Below, in pieces: positions 13,238 through 21,050 of a stretch of DNA of 21,540 nt (positions within the stretch are counted from its first letter, which is position 1; the number at the start of each line of letters is the position of its first letter). A program made the translations under genes and the position numbers. A model generated the notes under the pieces. That model ran no database searches. It saw nothing but the letters and a program-made list of their open reading frames with translations, and was not told where the DNA came from. Origin of the DNA: Oscillospiraceae bacterium (GTDB lineage: Bacteria > Bacillota > Clostridia > Oscillospirales > Oscillospiraceae); NCBI GenBank assembly GCA_028705905.1, contig JAQWCP010000006.1, positions 1 to 21,540 on the forward strand. The letters are read 5' to 3'.

Positions 13238-14551
13238 TCAGGGATAATTCCACCCGTCGCCGATGGGGTCATACTGGAAAATCTCGCCCCATGGGCTGAC
13301 CGTATAGAGAATCTCCCGCACAAAGGAATCCGGCCTATTGGTGCCCAGCCAGATATCCCGGCAAATCGTGGCGTTTTCAAACTCCGTGGTCTCACCGGTG
13401 ACCAGCACGGACATGCCCTGCTCCTCCACCAGCCGCTTGGCCTCCGGCACGATAGACAGCAGATAATCGACCAGCTCCTCGTCGGTGGCCTCGCCGAAAT
13501 CTATGGGGGCGCCCTCCTCCGGGTCATAATAAAACAGGTATTCCTCCAGGGCTTTGCCGTTTTCGCTGTGCAGGGCGTCGCCCTCGGCGGGCCACAGGCG
13601 CAGGGTCCAAGCATCCTCCGCATCAGAATAATAGCTTCCCGACCCGTCAAGCGCAACGAAATAGCTTCCTTCCATTTTCATGGGAGAGCCGGGGACCTCG
13701 CTGCTTCTTTCCATGTCACGTTTCAAATGAAAGGCGATGGTTCCCGCCCGCTGCCCCTGGATGCCGTCCTCCGCCAGATACATCTTATAGCTGCCGGAAT
13801 AGACCTCATCTATGCTCATCCCCCAGCCTTTTTCCAGAGTGGCGTTGCCCTCCGCGTCAAGCTGAAGATTCATGAACTGCCCTTCCTCTGTCGACAGGTC
13901 GCAGCGCCAGACGGTCCAAAGCATGTTCTGAAGAGTCAGCGGATACATTAAGTCGTAGCGTAGTCCGGCGGTATCCGTAGCGACCATGGTCATTTCGCCT
14001 TTCCCTTCCTTTTGCCGCTCATAGGAGAGGGAGGAGATATCCGTTATCCAGGGCAACGTTCCCCAGCTGTAGGCCACCTCGTCATAGCCGTACACCGTTT
14101 CGGTAACCAGCCAATAGGGGTCCGCCAGCGTCCATTCCAGACTCCCGTCCTCCATCAAGAAAATCACCATGGGCATGCAAGACGGTGTGTATGGGTTGCT
14201 CTCAAAAAACCATGGCAGGACACCGATGCAGGCGTCCTTTACCTTGCCGGACAGATTGTTCACCCGGAAGGTGAGTCCCTGCCCCGCCTCGCCCAGATAC
14301 ACGTTGTCATCGCCAAACACCTCCGACAGATCCGGCCATTTCTCCGGGTACAGGACGATGCTTGCCCCGCCGTCCTCAAGCAGCACCTCCGCCAGCCCGC
14401 CCGCGTCCTGATGGGGCGGGCCAATTTGCGTTTCTTCATGGGGCGAATTGCTCTCCGGGGGCGGGGACGGCTTGCCTCCAGGGTCTGGGCCGCAGGCGGA
14501 AAGCGTAAAGACAAGCATCAGCAAAAGCGGTAAAATAAGTTTCTTTTTCAT
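13238..14551 (-). CDS. Lipoprotein of unknown function (437 aa)
   Basis: The ATG at 14551 follows AGAGGAGG. The signal MKKKLILPLLLMLVFTLSAC ends in lipobox LSAC with acceptor C20. It is followed by a Pro/Ser-rich spacer (PDPGGKPSPPPESNSP) that would carry the domain away from the membrane. The mature region is acidic, Trp/Tyr-rich and dominated by predicted strands (IVLYPEKWPDLSEVFGDDNV, GSYKMYLAEDG, YTVSPWGEIFQYDP), consistent with extracellular beta-sandwich domains. No catalytic motif is visible. It begins 40 bases after the TPM gene and is likely in the same operon. A ligand-binding or sensor role at the cell surface is plausible but unproven. Confidence 0.78.
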   Translation of the reverse strand: MKKKLILPLLLMLVFTLSACGPDPGGKPSPPPESNSPHEETQIGPPHQDAGGLAEVLLEDGGASIVLYPEKWPDLSEVFGDDNVYLGEAGQGLTFRVNNLSGKVKDACIGVLPWFFESNPYTPSCMPMVIFLMEDGSLEWTLADPYWLVTETVYGYDEVAYSWGTLPWITDISSLSYERQKEGKGEMTMVATDTAGLRYDLMYPLTLQNMLWTVWRCDLSTEEGQFMNLQLDAEGNATLEKGWGMSIDEVYSGSYKMYLAEDGIQGQRAGTIAFHLKRDMERSSEVPGSPMKMEGSYFVALDGSGSYYSDAEDAWTLRLWPAEGDALHSENGKALEEYLFYYDPEEGAPIDFGEATDEELVDYLLSIVPEAKRLVEEQGMSVLVTGETTEFENATICRDIWLGTNRPDSFVREILYTVSPWGEIFQYDPIGDGWNYP

Positions 14552-14591
14552 TTGAGCCTCCTCTCGTGGATCATACAGTTCGGTTCCATGC

Positions 14592-15392
14592 TCAGAATTT
14601 TCCGCTCCGGCCGGAAAAGCCGTCCTTGTCGATGGTGACGCCGCCCAGGGACTTCTTCTCAATGGTCCTGCGGGTTTCGGTCCGGAACAGGAAGGTGTCC
14701 TCCCGCCCGGTGAGCCGGAAGCCGCCCGCCGGTATGTACTGGTCGGCCGCCCGCGCGGGCCTCGCCGTCCGCATCCGCCTCAGCCAGAGCAGGCAGACCG
14801 CGCCCGCGATCAGCAGCGGCAGCAGCAGGGTGACCCCCAGCTTGATCAAAAACCGCGTTTTTCCTTGCTCCGGGTCGGTGTCCGCATCGAAGGGCGTTCC
14901 TTCCCGGGCCATGGCCAGGTATTCGCCCGACGTATTCAGATAGGCGGCAAAGGCGTCGTAATACCGGTCCTCGGCCAGCCGGGGCAGCACATGCCGCTCC
15001 AGCAGAACATCCTTGCCGTAATCAGTGAAGGCGGTGTTGCCGTAGCCGTAGGCCACCAGCGCGTAGTCCCGCCGGGCCATGCTCAGGAGGAAAAGCAGTC
15101 CGCTTTTGTCCGTCCCGAAGCCCATGCCATGTTCCCGGTAGAGGTCTTTGGCAAACGCATAGGCGTCTTCCGTTCCCATGTCGTCCATGGTGACAATGTA
15201 GAGTTCGCACCGGTAGCGCTGGGACAGCTCCATGGCGATATCCTCCAGCGCGAAAGACTCCTCGTCCGTCAGACAGCGCGCCCCGTCGGATACCAGGGGC
15301 CCGCCGTACCCGCCGTCCGCGGCCAGGGCCGGCGACGGGAGGGTGCAGCACAGGATAAGGGTCAGAATTATCATTGACAGCAGTCGTTTCAT
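14592..15392 (-). CDS. TPM-domain membrane protein (YdjH-like)
   Basis: This 266-aa protein has a cleavable signal (about residues 1-24, ending ALA before AD). An extracellular TPM domain follows at about 27-170: LTDEESFALEDIAMELSQRY, ELYIVTMDDMGTEDAYAFA, GLLFLLSMARRDYALVAYGY and GKDVLLERHVLPRLAEDRYY are classic TPM blocks. Then come one membrane helix (about 180-203) and a cytoplasmic tail ending GFSGRSGKF, as in many TPM proteins. The start at 15392 is better spaced from GGAGGGG than 15398. In B. subtilis the equivalent YdjH acts with YdjG and YdjI in a membrane complex linked to a PspA paralogue. The adjacent zinc-ribbon and SPFH genes reproduce that partnership. Confidence 0.87.
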   Translation of the reverse strand: MKRLLSMIILTLILCCTLPSPALAADGGYGGPLVSDGARCLTDEESFALEDIAMELSQRYRCELYIVTMDDMGTEDAYAFAKDLYREHGMGFGTDKSGLLFLLSMARRDYALVAYGYGNTAFTDYGKDVLLERHVLPRLAEDRYYDAFAAYLNTSGEYLAMAREGTPFDADTDPEQGKTRFLIKLGVTLLLPLLIAGAVCLLWLRRMRTARPARAADQYIPAGGFRLTGREDTFLFRTETRRTIEKKSLGGVTIDKDGFSGRSGKF

Positions 15393-15406
15393 CTCCATCC
15401 CCCTCC

Positions 15407-16486
15407 CTAAAACAGGATCACGCCCAGCGCCGCCATCAGAGGCGCTGAGATCCCGATAAACCAGAGCCAGAACTTACGCCAGTCCACCGGCAGGTCGCCG
15501 ATCAGCTTGCCGGTCTGTCCGTTCATGGCAAAGAGGAAATCCCTGCCCGCCCATTTGGTGCTGAGCATCCACACCGGCAGCAGCGCGTATTTGACCTCGC
15601 CCCGGCGCAGGCGGATGTCGCTGTGCTCCGGCACAAGGGTGGCGTAGCCCCCCGCGGTGGCGGTGAAGGCGTCCTGGGCGCTGGCTCGGATGCGGGCGTT
15701 GGCCCGCTGGCCGCAGGCCTCGGCGTCCTGGTCATACTTGTCCGCCAGAAAGCCGGGCAGGTAGGCGGAGGAGAAGGGCTTCAGCTCGCCGTATGCAAAG
15801 GGCTCGATGGCGTCCATGTGCGCGTCGGGCATTTTGGAGGAGCCGTCCACGGGGATGCGTTCAAAGGCGACGCTGCCCGACCGCGCCACCCGGTAGTGCT
15901 CGGTGACCGTAACCTCCTCGTCTCCTGTTCTGTGGACATGGACGATGGTCCCGCGAAAGCGCATATCCGCGTCCGCTTCTCCGTTAAAGAGCCAGAAGGG
16001 GACGTAGACGCCCTTGACCTCCCCGATGTGATTGCCGTCGGCAAAGGTTTTGGGTAAAAAGCGTTTTCCCTTGTAGTAGCGTTTCAGCGCGGCCACGGCG
16101 GCCGCCTTGTCCAGCTTGAAGGGAATCACATAGTCCGGCCGCAGCTGGCCGGTGAACTGTCCCGGCACCACCGTCGGATTCCCGCAATAGGGGCAGGCGG
16201 TGGCCGCCGTGGTGTCGTCACAGAGCAGCTCCGCCCCGCAGGAGGGGCAGCCATAGACCCTGATATGGGCGGCCTCCTCCTCGCTCCAGGCGTCTCCCGC
16301 CATGGAGGTATCCCACTGGGGATCGGCGCCGGCCGCCGCCTGTTCCTTGTCCGCATAAAGCTGCTCAATCACGGCAACGTCGTAGGACGTGCCGCAGTAT
16401 TCGCACTCCAGCCTGCCGGACCCGCCCGCGAAGCGCAGCGGGCCGGTGCAGGACGGGCACTGGTAGTTGGTGATTTGTGTCGCCAT
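15407..16486 (-). CDS. Double zinc-ribbon membrane protein (YdjG-like)
   Basis: The ATG at 16486 follows AAGGAGGG at 16494-16501. The 359-aa product begins with two zinc ribbons: C10/C13/C28/C31 and C80/C83/C98/C101 (CPSC, CEYC, CPSCG, CPYCG). Next is a soluble domain (RPDYVIPFKLDKAAAVAALK, GVYVPFWLFNGEAD) and a C-terminal hydrophobic hairpin (WLWFIGISAPLMAALGVILF) that anchors it. This is the TFIIB-type zinc-ribbon family often mislabelled as PriA-like helicase; no helicase motif exists here. B. subtilis YdjG has the same plan and forms a membrane complex with a TPM and an SPFH protein. Both partners are encoded next to it, the TPM gene only 14 bases downstream. Confidence 0.87.
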   Translation of the reverse strand: MATQITNYQCPSCTGPLRFAGGSGRLECEYCGTSYDVAVIEQLYADKEQAAAGADPQWDTSMAGDAWSEEEAAHIRVYGCPSCGAELLCDDTTAATACPYCGNPTVVPGQFTGQLRPDYVIPFKLDKAAAVAALKRYYKGKRFLPKTFADGNHIGEVKGVYVPFWLFNGEADADMRFRGTIVHVHRTGDEEVTVTEHYRVARSGSVAFERIPVDGSSKMPDAHMDAIEPFAYGELKPFSSAYLPGFLADKYDQDAEACGQRANARIRASAQDAFTATAGGYATLVPEHSDIRLRRGEVKYALLPVWMLSTKWAGRDFLFAMNGQTGKLIGDLPVDWRKFWLWFIGISAPLMAALGVILF

Positions 16487-16587
16487 GGGCAACCCTCCTT
16501 GTTCGATTGCATGGGATACCGCGCGGACGACGTCCGCTTGCTTTTCGCCGTTTTCACAGGCGTTTCAGGCCGGCGCTGTCCCGCTGC

Positions 16588-16992
16588 TTACTGTATCTCC
16601 TTTTTGTTGAGGACGGCGCCATAGATATAGAGCGCGGGAAGAACCAGGCCCAGCGCCACAGAGGACAGCTGGAAGCCGTTTCCGCCGACCATATACAGAA
16701 TGTTGGTGAGGACGCACAGCGCCGCCACCACAGCGCCCCAGACAATGCAGGTTTGGGCCTTGGCGGGATTGGCGCAATGCTTCACGCCGGTGACGCCCGC
16801 GATGATCTGCAAAACGCCGCCCGCCGCCGCCAGGCCGGAGGCCGCGTAGAGAAAACCCGCGCCCTCGGAGCTGCCGGCCCACTGCGCCAGCGCGCCGATG
16901 CCCGCCAGGGCAATCAACCCGAAAATCGCCCCCAAAGCGCCGCCGATGATCATGATGATTCCTGTGATCTTGAGAAACTTTTGACCTTTCAT
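16588..16992 (-). CDS. Four-TM integral membrane protein (134 aa)
   Basis: The ATG at 16992 follows GGAGGT at 17000-17005. The product has a short basic N-terminus (MKGQKFLKITG) and about four hydrophobic segments: IIMIIGGALGAIFGLIALAG, FLYAASGLAAAGGVLQIIAG, CIVWGAVVAALCVLTNILYM and SSVALGLVLPALYIYGAVLN, with small Gly/Ala-rich faces and the tail NKKEIQ. No catalytic residues or named family are recognised. Genes on both sides read the same way, with 48 and about 100 bases between. Its location between the SPFH gene and the zinc-ribbon gene suggests it is a membrane subunit of that complex, which is an inference. Confidence 0.75.
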   Translation of the reverse strand: MKGQKFLKITGIIMIIGGALGAIFGLIALAGIGALAQWAGSSEGAGFLYAASGLAAAGGVLQIIAGVTGVKHCANPAKAQTCIVWGAVVAALCVLTNILYMVGGNGFQLSSVALGLVLPALYIYGAVLNKKEIQ

Positions 16993-17040
16993 TACAATTA
17001 CCTCCATCATTTTTATTTAAACCTCTTTTAGAGAGCGCCC

Positions 17041-18459
17041 TCAGCTCATATCCCCATCGTCAAAGGGGTCGCCGCACTCGGGGCAGAACTTGGGCGGGTG
17101 CGCCTTATCCGCCGGCTCCCAGCCGCACTTGTCGCACTTGTACTGAGGCACGCCGGCGGGCTTCGGTTTGCCGCACTCGGCACAGAATTTCCCCTTGTTC
17201 ACCGCGCCGCAGGTACAGCTCCAGCCGTCCGCCGCGGGCTTCGGCTTGCCGCATTCCGGGCAGAACCTGCCCGTGACGCCGGCGCCGCAAGCACAGGTCC
17301 AGCCCTCGGCGGGGGCGGGCTGGGGCTTTCCGCAGCCGGCGCAGAATTTTCCCGCGTTGCCGCCGTGACCGCAGGCGCAGGTCCAGCCGGCGGGGGCCGG
17401 GGCAGGAGCCGGGGTAGGCGGCTGGGCGGGCGGCGCCTGATATTGCGGCTGCTGCCCCATCTGGAACAGGTTCTGGGCGTTCATGCCCCCGGCGTTTCCC
17501 GCCATGTTCATCCCCATAAAGGCCATGGCCGGGCCCGCGCCCTCGTTGGCCGCCGCGCTCTGCATGGCTGCCGCCTGGGCGCCCACCAGATGGGCCGCCG
17601 CCATGGTGGGGTTGCGGAAGGCCGCGTTGCGCTGCAGTTCCTTGATCATTTGCTCGTCTTCTTCGCTGGCCTTCACGCTGGACACGCCGAAGGAGACGAT
17701 CTCCAGCCCCCGCAAACCGCGCCATTTTTCACTGAGCACATCGTTGAGCGCCTGAGCCAGCTCCATGGTATGACCGGGCAGGGCGGAGTAGCGGATGCCC
17801 ATTTCGCTGATTCTGGCAAAGGCGGGCTGCAAGGCGGTCATCAGCTCGCTTTTGAGCTGACCGTCGATGCCCTCCCTCATATAGGCTTCTTCCACATTCC
17901 CGCAGACGTTGGTGTAGAACAACATAGGGTCGCAAACCCGGTAGCTGTATTCGCCGAAGCAGCGGATGGCGATGTCCATATCCAGACCGACATTGTTGTC
18001 CACCACCCGGAAGGGCACCGGGCTTGGCGTGCCGTATTTGTTGCCGAGCAGCTCTTTTGTGTTAAAGTAATATACTCTTTGATCCTTGGGCGGCTCGCCG
18101 CCGAAGGTGAAGCGCTTGCCGATATTTTGGAAGGTCTGTTTGATGCTGTCGCCCAGTTCTCCCGAGAAAATGGTAGGCTCGGTAGAGGCGTCAAAGGTAA
18201 ATTGGCCCGGCTCCGCGCAAAGCTCCACCACCTTGCCCTGTTCCACAATAATCATACACTGGCCGTCAGCCACGGCGATGACGGATCCGCTGCTGATGAT
18301 GTTATCGCTCCCCTTTGTGTTGGAAGAGCGGCCCGAGGTTCGCTTTTGCCCTTTGACGGCCAGTACATTAGCGGGCAGCGCCTCACAGTAAATAAATTCC
18401 TTCCACTGCTCTGCCAGAACGCCTCCGGCGGAGCCCAATGCGGCTTTGATAAGTCCCAT
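17041..18459 (-). CDS. SPFH-domain protein with four C-terminal zinc ribbons (YdjI-like)
   Basis: This 472-aa protein starts MGLIKAALGSAGGVLAEQWK. The SPFH (band 7) domain covers about residues 20-290 (ALPANVLAVKG, IIVEQGKVVELCAEPGQFTF, and ELAQALNDVLSEKWRGLRGL with VSFGVSSVKASEEDEQMIKE). An Ala/Gly/Met/Gln-rich linker and a Pro/Ala stretch follow. From about residue 358 come four zinc ribbons: three near-repeats of CxCG...FCxxCGKP and a last one CDKCG...FCPECGDP. The ATG at 18459 is preferred to the TTG at 18468, which is too close to AAAGGAG. B. subtilis YdjI, called virion core protein in some annotations, has the same SPFH core. Such proteins form oligomeric membrane scaffolds; multiple ribbons may serve partner binding. 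Confidence 0.9.
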   Translation of the reverse strand: MGLIKAALGSAGGVLAEQWKEFIYCEALPANVLAVKGQKRTSGRSSNTKGSDNIISSGSVIAVADGQCMIIVEQGKVVELCAEPGQFTFDASTEPTIFSGELGDSIKQTFQNIGKRFTFGGEPPKDQRVYYFNTKELLGNKYGTPSPVPFRVVDNNVGLDMDIAIRCFGEYSYRVCDPMLFYTNVCGNVEEAYMREGIDGQLKSELMTALQPAFARISEMGIRYSALPGHTMELAQALNDVLSEKWRGLRGLEIVSFGVSSVKASEEDEQMIKELQRNAAFRNPTMAAAHLVGAQAAAMQSAAANEGAGPAMAFMGMNMAGNAGGMNAQNLFQMGQQPQYQAPPAQPPTPAPAPAPAGWTCACGHGGNAGKFCAGCGKPQPAPAEGWTCACGAGVTGRFCPECGKPKPAADGWSCTCGAVNKGKFCAECGKPKPAGVPQYKCDKCGWEPADKAHPPKFCPECGDPFDDGDMS

Positions 18460-18544
18460 ATCACTCAACTCTCCTTTTTCTTATATTGTTCATCCCGCCG
18501 CAGTCTTTTCGCCGATCAGCGATGGGATGCGGCAAGCCCATTTT

Positions 18545-19051
18545 TTAAGCCCAGGGGTCCGCGCTCTTGGGGGGCCGGATGTCGCTGAGCAGCATCTGCT
18601 CCCACAAAAACCACTGTCCGGTGGAGGGCTTTTCCCGTAGCTTGACTGGCCGGGGACTGTCCGCTCCGGAGGATTGCAGATAGAGCTGGACATAGCCCTC
18701 CGCCTTTTGCGCGTAGCTGTGGGGATTATCCCGCACGGTGATAACATACGGCCGATCTGGGGTATATCCGTTTTCAGGTGTCGCTCCCTTAAAGTAGGAC
18801 AGGGGCAGATAAGGCTTGCCCCGCAGGCGGTCGGCCAAAAATTGCTTGTCGTAGGCACTCAGCGGCTGGGGCCCTTTGAGGAAATCGAGCATTTCCAGGG
18901 CCGCTTCTTTATTTGTCGGATATGCGCACAGCGCTGCCACGATCAGGGCGGCTGCAGCGTAGGGAGTATCCATCGCCGCTTCCCGCATCGCCTGCATTTC
19001 AATCAAATTTTGCGGCAGGGACGTAAATTCTACATTCCAAGTGTTTCCCAA
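18545..19051 (-). CDS. DUF6935-like protein (168 aa)
   Basis: The ATG at 19051 follows AGGAGGG. The sequence has the pattern I associate with DUF6935: SLPQNLIEMQAMREAAMDTP, AAAALIVAALCAYPTNKEAA, LEMLDFLKGPQPLSAYDKQF, GKPYLPLSYFKGATPENGY, YLQSSGADSPRPVKLREKPS and IRPPKSADPWA at the end. No signal peptide or strong membrane segment is present, so it should be cytoplasmic. Its function is not known to me. It lies between the receiver-like gene (16 bases) and the SPFH gene (85 bases), suggesting it belongs to the same envelope complex or its control. The family name is from memory. Confidence 0.75.
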   Translation of the reverse strand: MGNTWNVEFTSLPQNLIEMQAMREAAMDTPYAAAALIVAALCAYPTNKEAALEMLDFLKGPQPLSAYDKQFLADRLRGKPYLPLSYFKGATPENGYTPDRPYVITVRDNPHSYAQKAEGYVQLYLQSSGADSPRPVKLREKPSTGQWFLWEQMLLSDIRPPKSADPWA

Positions 19052-19067
19052 TAGTAAAACCCTCCTA

Positions 19068-19445
19068 TCACATCGCCAGCAGTTTACTCATCAGGTAGTC
19101 TATCGAAGTGTCATAAAAGATAAAGTCATCGATATGCCCCTCCTGCTTAGCTGAGATCGCCAGCCTCTTGCTCTCCTCACTGTTTTCCGAACAGAGCAGC
19201 AGTAGCTTGCAGCCGGGCAGACCACGTCGTATTTCATCGCACAGGCGCAAACTGTCATGGACCGAGAACTCGCCGCTTTCCGCCGCCTCTATCACCGCAA
19301 TTTCCACCCTATGACTCTTGGCGGCGATCAGCAGGTTGGCGGGGTTTGTTTCGGTAAAAAATCGCAGCTGGTTTTTTTCTTTTGCCAAACGGCTCAGCGC
19401 GCCGGAAAGCACCTTGCGCCGCATAAACAGAAGCACATGTTTCAA
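19068..19445 (-). CDS. Receiver-like protein lacking the acidic pocket (125 aa)
   Basis: The start is a TTG at 19445, decided by AAGGAGGTGAT at ideal spacing; no in-frame ATG has a site. The strand-helix pattern (MKHVLLFM, RFFTETNPANLLIAAKS, VEIAVIEAAESG, CKLLLLCSENSEESKRLAIS, DDFIFYDTSIDYLMSKLL) is that of a response-regulator receiver. The acidic pair normally after the first strand is absent (RRK), and the phospho-acceptor position after the third strand is Glu in VIEA. It is therefore probably a pseudo-receiver that does not take phosphate, and there is no output domain. A protein-protein interaction role within the cluster is likely. A P-loop-free Rossmann-like protein is an alternative reading. 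Confidence 0.65.
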   Translation of the reverse strand: MKHVLLFMRRKVLSGALSRLAKEKNQLRFFTETNPANLLIAAKSHRVEIAVIEAAESGEFSVHDSLRLCDEIRRGLPGCKLLLLCSENSEESKRLAISAKQEGHIDDFIFYDTSIDYLMSKLLAM

Positions 19446-19549
19446 ATGATCACCTCCTTGGGGATGAATGGATTTGGTAAGAATAACTTTTATTCCTGTT
19501 TGATATAAAAGGCTTTCGGGACCTATGCCCTGATTGGCCTATCACTCCT

Positions 19550-20998
19550 TTAGAAGCCTGTCAGTCGAAACACAATGAATTCATCGGCGGATTTATCCGC
19601 GCGTTCTTCGGTCATGCCCACCAGTACGCTTCCGTCCTTCATGACAGCCGCAGCGCTGATCCAGGGATAGTTGGTGCCGAAAAGCTCGCTGTCCTCCAGG
19701 GAGCCGATGTAGGTTCCGTCGGTCTGCCAAAAGAGGATCTCCCGCATGTTTCCATCAAACCCGATAAACCCGCCGGCGGTTTCCACCACCTGTGTGATGG
19801 AGCCCAGGCTGTCAGGCTCTCCATATTCCTTGTTTCCCAGCACACATTTCTCATTGCCGGAAGCATCGTATACCCATACCCCGTGATTATCGGTTTCCTT
19901 ATTGGTTCCCGCAACAAAGATGTAATGCTCCGATATAGACACATTATTTACATTCACATTGTCCATAGGCAGCCATTCGCTCATTGTCGCGGTATGGTTG
20001 TTGAGGGTAACTTTCCTGGACGGACTGCCGTAAAAGAAGGAAACGCCCCATTCGCCGCCGGGATGCATCACCGCGGTGTCAACATCCTTGTTGGTAGCGA
20101 CCACCTCGTTGCCTGAAAGGGTAAGCATCGGAGACATGAAGCCGGTGACATAGAGATTTCCGTTTTGATCGACGGAGATTTTTTCATAATCGTCCTCCAG
20201 CTTTTTCTCCCAAACCAGACTGAGCTTTTCCCCTATGGAATATTCACGCAGCGTGTTATCCAGCAATACCCACAGTGTATCGCCCTTGGCCGCGATCTCT
20301 CCGCTGAAAGTATCGTCCACAACAAGCGGCTCCTCCAAAGGCACCCATTGGGAATTGATCTTGTAGTTGGCGACCATTGCCGTATACGAAGCCTCCGGCG
20401 CAATGGGCGCGCCGTTCCAGGGCCAGGGCGGATCTGTATTTCCCACGTCCTCAAGGGTAAACTTCAGCGTATCGAGAAGCTGCGCCACCTTGGGGTCGGC
20501 ATGCTCGCCGGTTACCACGACCTTGACCGTTGCCTCCGCGTTTTCCACACGGCCCAGATAAGTTAACCTGTCTCCGCCGGGGTTCCGCGCGGTAATACAA
20601 TTCACTCCGCCTAATTCAACAAAATCTCCGGCATTGTTTTCCACCATCTCATAGGCGTCGATCCCGGCCCCTTTCAGAGTATCCCGATATCCATCGGGCG
20701 ACCCCTTTGTTACCTCTATCTGCGCCTCGACCAGAACAGCATCCTTCTCTTCAAGGCGAAAGACTCCTTTGGAATAGTTGTCGTCATCGCTGGTATCCTC
20801 TTCGTTATAGCTCCAGACATCCGGATACGTCAGCGTCCATAATTTTGTGGTCACAGCGGTTCCTTCCGCCGAGGGTTTTGTCTCTTGGGCTGGATTCGAG
20901 GTCTGTGTTCCCTCGCCTGTTTTTCCGCCGCTACAGGCTGTCAACATAACCATCGCCAAAACAAGACATCCTGCCAGCCAAACGTTTTTTATCTTCAT
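19550..20998 (-). CDS. Two-domain lipoprotein, propeller-like C-terminal part (482 aa)
   Basis: The ATG at 20998 follows AGGAGGGA. The signal ends in lipobox LTAC with acceptor C22, followed by a Gly/Thr/Glu linker. Residues about 45-185 (LWTLTYPDVWSYNEEDTSDD, VTKGSPDGYRDTLKGAGIDA, VELGGVNCITARNPGGDRLT) resemble the PsbP/DcrB-like surface fold. Residues about 215-482 show repeated strand blocks such as KISVDQNGNLYVTGF, ISEHYIFVAGTNKETDN, MREILFWQTDGTYIGSL and VMKDGSVLVGMTEE, as in beta-propellers. No catalytic motif is visible. It sits between the AIM24 gene (52 bases) and the receiver-like gene. A surface-sensing role is inferred. Confidence 0.78.
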   Translation of the reverse strand: MKIKNVWLAGCLVLAMVMLTACSGGKTGEGTQTSNPAQETKPSAEGTAVTTKLWTLTYPDVWSYNEEDTSDDDNYSKGVFRLEEKDAVLVEAQIEVTKGSPDGYRDTLKGAGIDAYEMVENNAGDFVELGGVNCITARNPGGDRLTYLGRVENAEATVKVVVTGEHADPKVAQLLDTLKFTLEDVGNTDPPWPWNGAPIAPEASYTAMVANYKINSQWVPLEEPLVVDDTFSGEIAAKGDTLWVLLDNTLREYSIGEKLSLVWEKKLEDDYEKISVDQNGNLYVTGFMSPMLTLSGNEVVATNKDVDTAVMHPGGEWGVSFFYGSPSRKVTLNNHTATMSEWLPMDNVNVNNVSISEHYIFVAGTNKETDNHGVWVYDASGNEKCVLGNKEYGEPDSLGSITQVVETAGGFIGFDGNMREILFWQTDGTYIGSLEDSELFGTNYPWISAAAVMKDGSVLVGMTEERADKSADEFIVFRLTGF

Positions 20999-21050
20999 AG
21001 AAAATCCCTCCTGTTAACCTGTTATTTCCACTGTAAAAGCAGTCTTTGGA

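Noticed and set aside
12668..13951. Long rightward ORF of 427 codons
   Set aside because: It is antisense to two lipoprotein genes that have lipoboxes and ribosome binding sites. The translation is low in recognisable motifs, and GC-rich third positions explain the lack of stops.
15407..16486. PriA-like replication helicase
   Set aside because: Automatic labels often call this family a helicase because of the zinc ribbons. There are no Walker motifs, and the C-terminus is a membrane hairpin.
17098..18588. Long rightward ORF of 496 codons
   Set aside because: It is antisense to the SPFH gene. The product is Arg/Ala/His/Gly-rich without domains, typical of a shadow frame in GC-rich DNA.
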